DNA of 15,106 nucleotides from Burkholderiales bacterium. GTDB lineage: Bacteria; Pseudomonadota; Gammaproteobacteria; Burkholderiales; CAIKXV01. The stretch spans positions 1 to 15,106 of the forward strand of contig JACMMK010000266.1 in NCBI GenBank assembly GCA_014379045.1, read 5' to 3'. Positions within the stretch are counted from its first letter, which is position 1; each line of letters starts with the position of its first letter. Position numbers and translations under genes: made by a program. The notes under the pieces were generated by a model, which was not told where the DNA came from, did no database searches, and saw only the letters and a program-made list of their open reading frames with translations. Positions 14,760 to 15,106 of this stretch are shown here, one piece after another.

Positions 14760-15106
14760 ATGAACGATCCGGCACCGCAACCCGCGGGCACAACCGCAGC
14801 CCTTTCGGGCTTTCTCGCGACGCTTCGCTACGAGCAGTTGCCGGCGCACGTCGTCGCGCGTTGCGAAGACCTGTTTCTCGACTGGTTCGCGTGTACCCTC
14901 GCCGGCCGCTCGGCGCGCCCGATCGGCGCGCTGGAACGCTTCGCGGCGGAGATGGGCCCCGCCTTCGACAGCGCCCGCCCGGGCAGCGCGCAGATCCTCA
15001 CCAACCGGACCTCGACGTCGCCGTTGTTCGCCGCGCTCGTCAACGGTGGCGCGTCGCACGTGGTCGAGCAGGACGACCTGCACAACAGTTCGGTGCTGCA
15101 TCCGGC
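14760..15106 (+). CDS. MmgE/PrpD family protein (C-terminal part outside window)
   Basis: Only the first 115 residues are in the window; family members are usually about 450-500 residues. The N-terminus shows the helical MmgE/PrpD pattern: LSGFLATLRYEQLPAHVV (15-32), then LFLDWFACTLAG (38-49), ALVNGGASHVVEQDD (92-106) and HNSSVLHP (108-115). The Asp-Asp and His-Pro residues lie in the region that forms the active site in 2-methylcitrate dehydratase and cis-aconitate decarboxylase. The family covers several dehydratases, decarboxylases and isomerases of polycarboxylic acids, so the reaction is open. It is the third gene of the acyl-CoA dehydrogenase/CoA-transferase operon, and has no signal peptide. 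Its role there could be dehydration or decarboxylation of a carboxylic-acid intermediate. Confidence 0.88.
   Translation, partial: MNDPAPQPAGTTAALSGFLATLRYEQLPAHVVARCEDLFLDWFACTLAGRSARPIGALERFAAEMGPAFDSARPGSAQILTNRTSTSPLFAALVNGGASHVVEQDDLHNSSVLHP

Overview
The window is high-GC, densely coding DNA of proteobacterial type. An orphan Bug/TctC-type periplasmic binding protein, class III CoA-transferase and acyl-CoA dehydrogenase genes, and a chemoreceptor behind a candidate sigma-28 promoter together suggest a betaproteobacterium, probably Burkholderiales. That taxonomic call is inference; there is no rRNA or marker gene. I see no mobile elements, tRNAs, CRISPR arrays or long repeats. Twelve protein genes fill almost all of the window, two of them cut by its ends, and no gene-free stretch exceeds about 205 bases.

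Left block (1-2677): a truncated, leftward gene for a full-length-type thiamine diphosphate (ThDP) enzyme of the acetolactate synthase/benzoylformate decarboxylase superfamily diverges from a rightward pair, a Bug/TctC solute-binding protein and a short-chain dehydrogenase that lacks the usual Ser-Tyr catalytic residues. Centre (2729-9377): a GTG-started membrane protein joining an alpha/beta-hydrolase domain to about eight C-terminal membrane helices. It converges on a leftward pair, a membrane-anchored J-domain protein followed by a GH13 alpha-glucan enzyme. The J-domain gene diverges from a methyl-accepting chemotaxis protein.

Right block (9397-15106): two divergent transcription units share a 204-base control region (12124-12327). 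Leftward are the two subunits of a split ThDP decarboxylase resembling sulfopyruvate/phosphonopyruvate decarboxylase (ComD/ComE type), then an aldehyde dehydrogenase whose GTG start overlaps the preceding stop codon. Rightward are an acyl-CoA dehydrogenase, a class III CoA-transferase and the start of an MmgE/PrpD gene. The simplest reading is a carboxylic-acid catabolic locus. The leftward unit would decarboxylate a 2-oxoacid to an aldehyde and oxidise it to an acid. The rightward unit would activate an acid as its CoA thioester, desaturate it and process it further. The substrate cannot be read from the sequence, and joining the two arms into one pathway is a hypothesis.

The best candidates for new biology are this split-decarboxylase/ALDH module facing a CoA-ester module, the SDR with an altered active site, and the hydrolase-membrane fusion.
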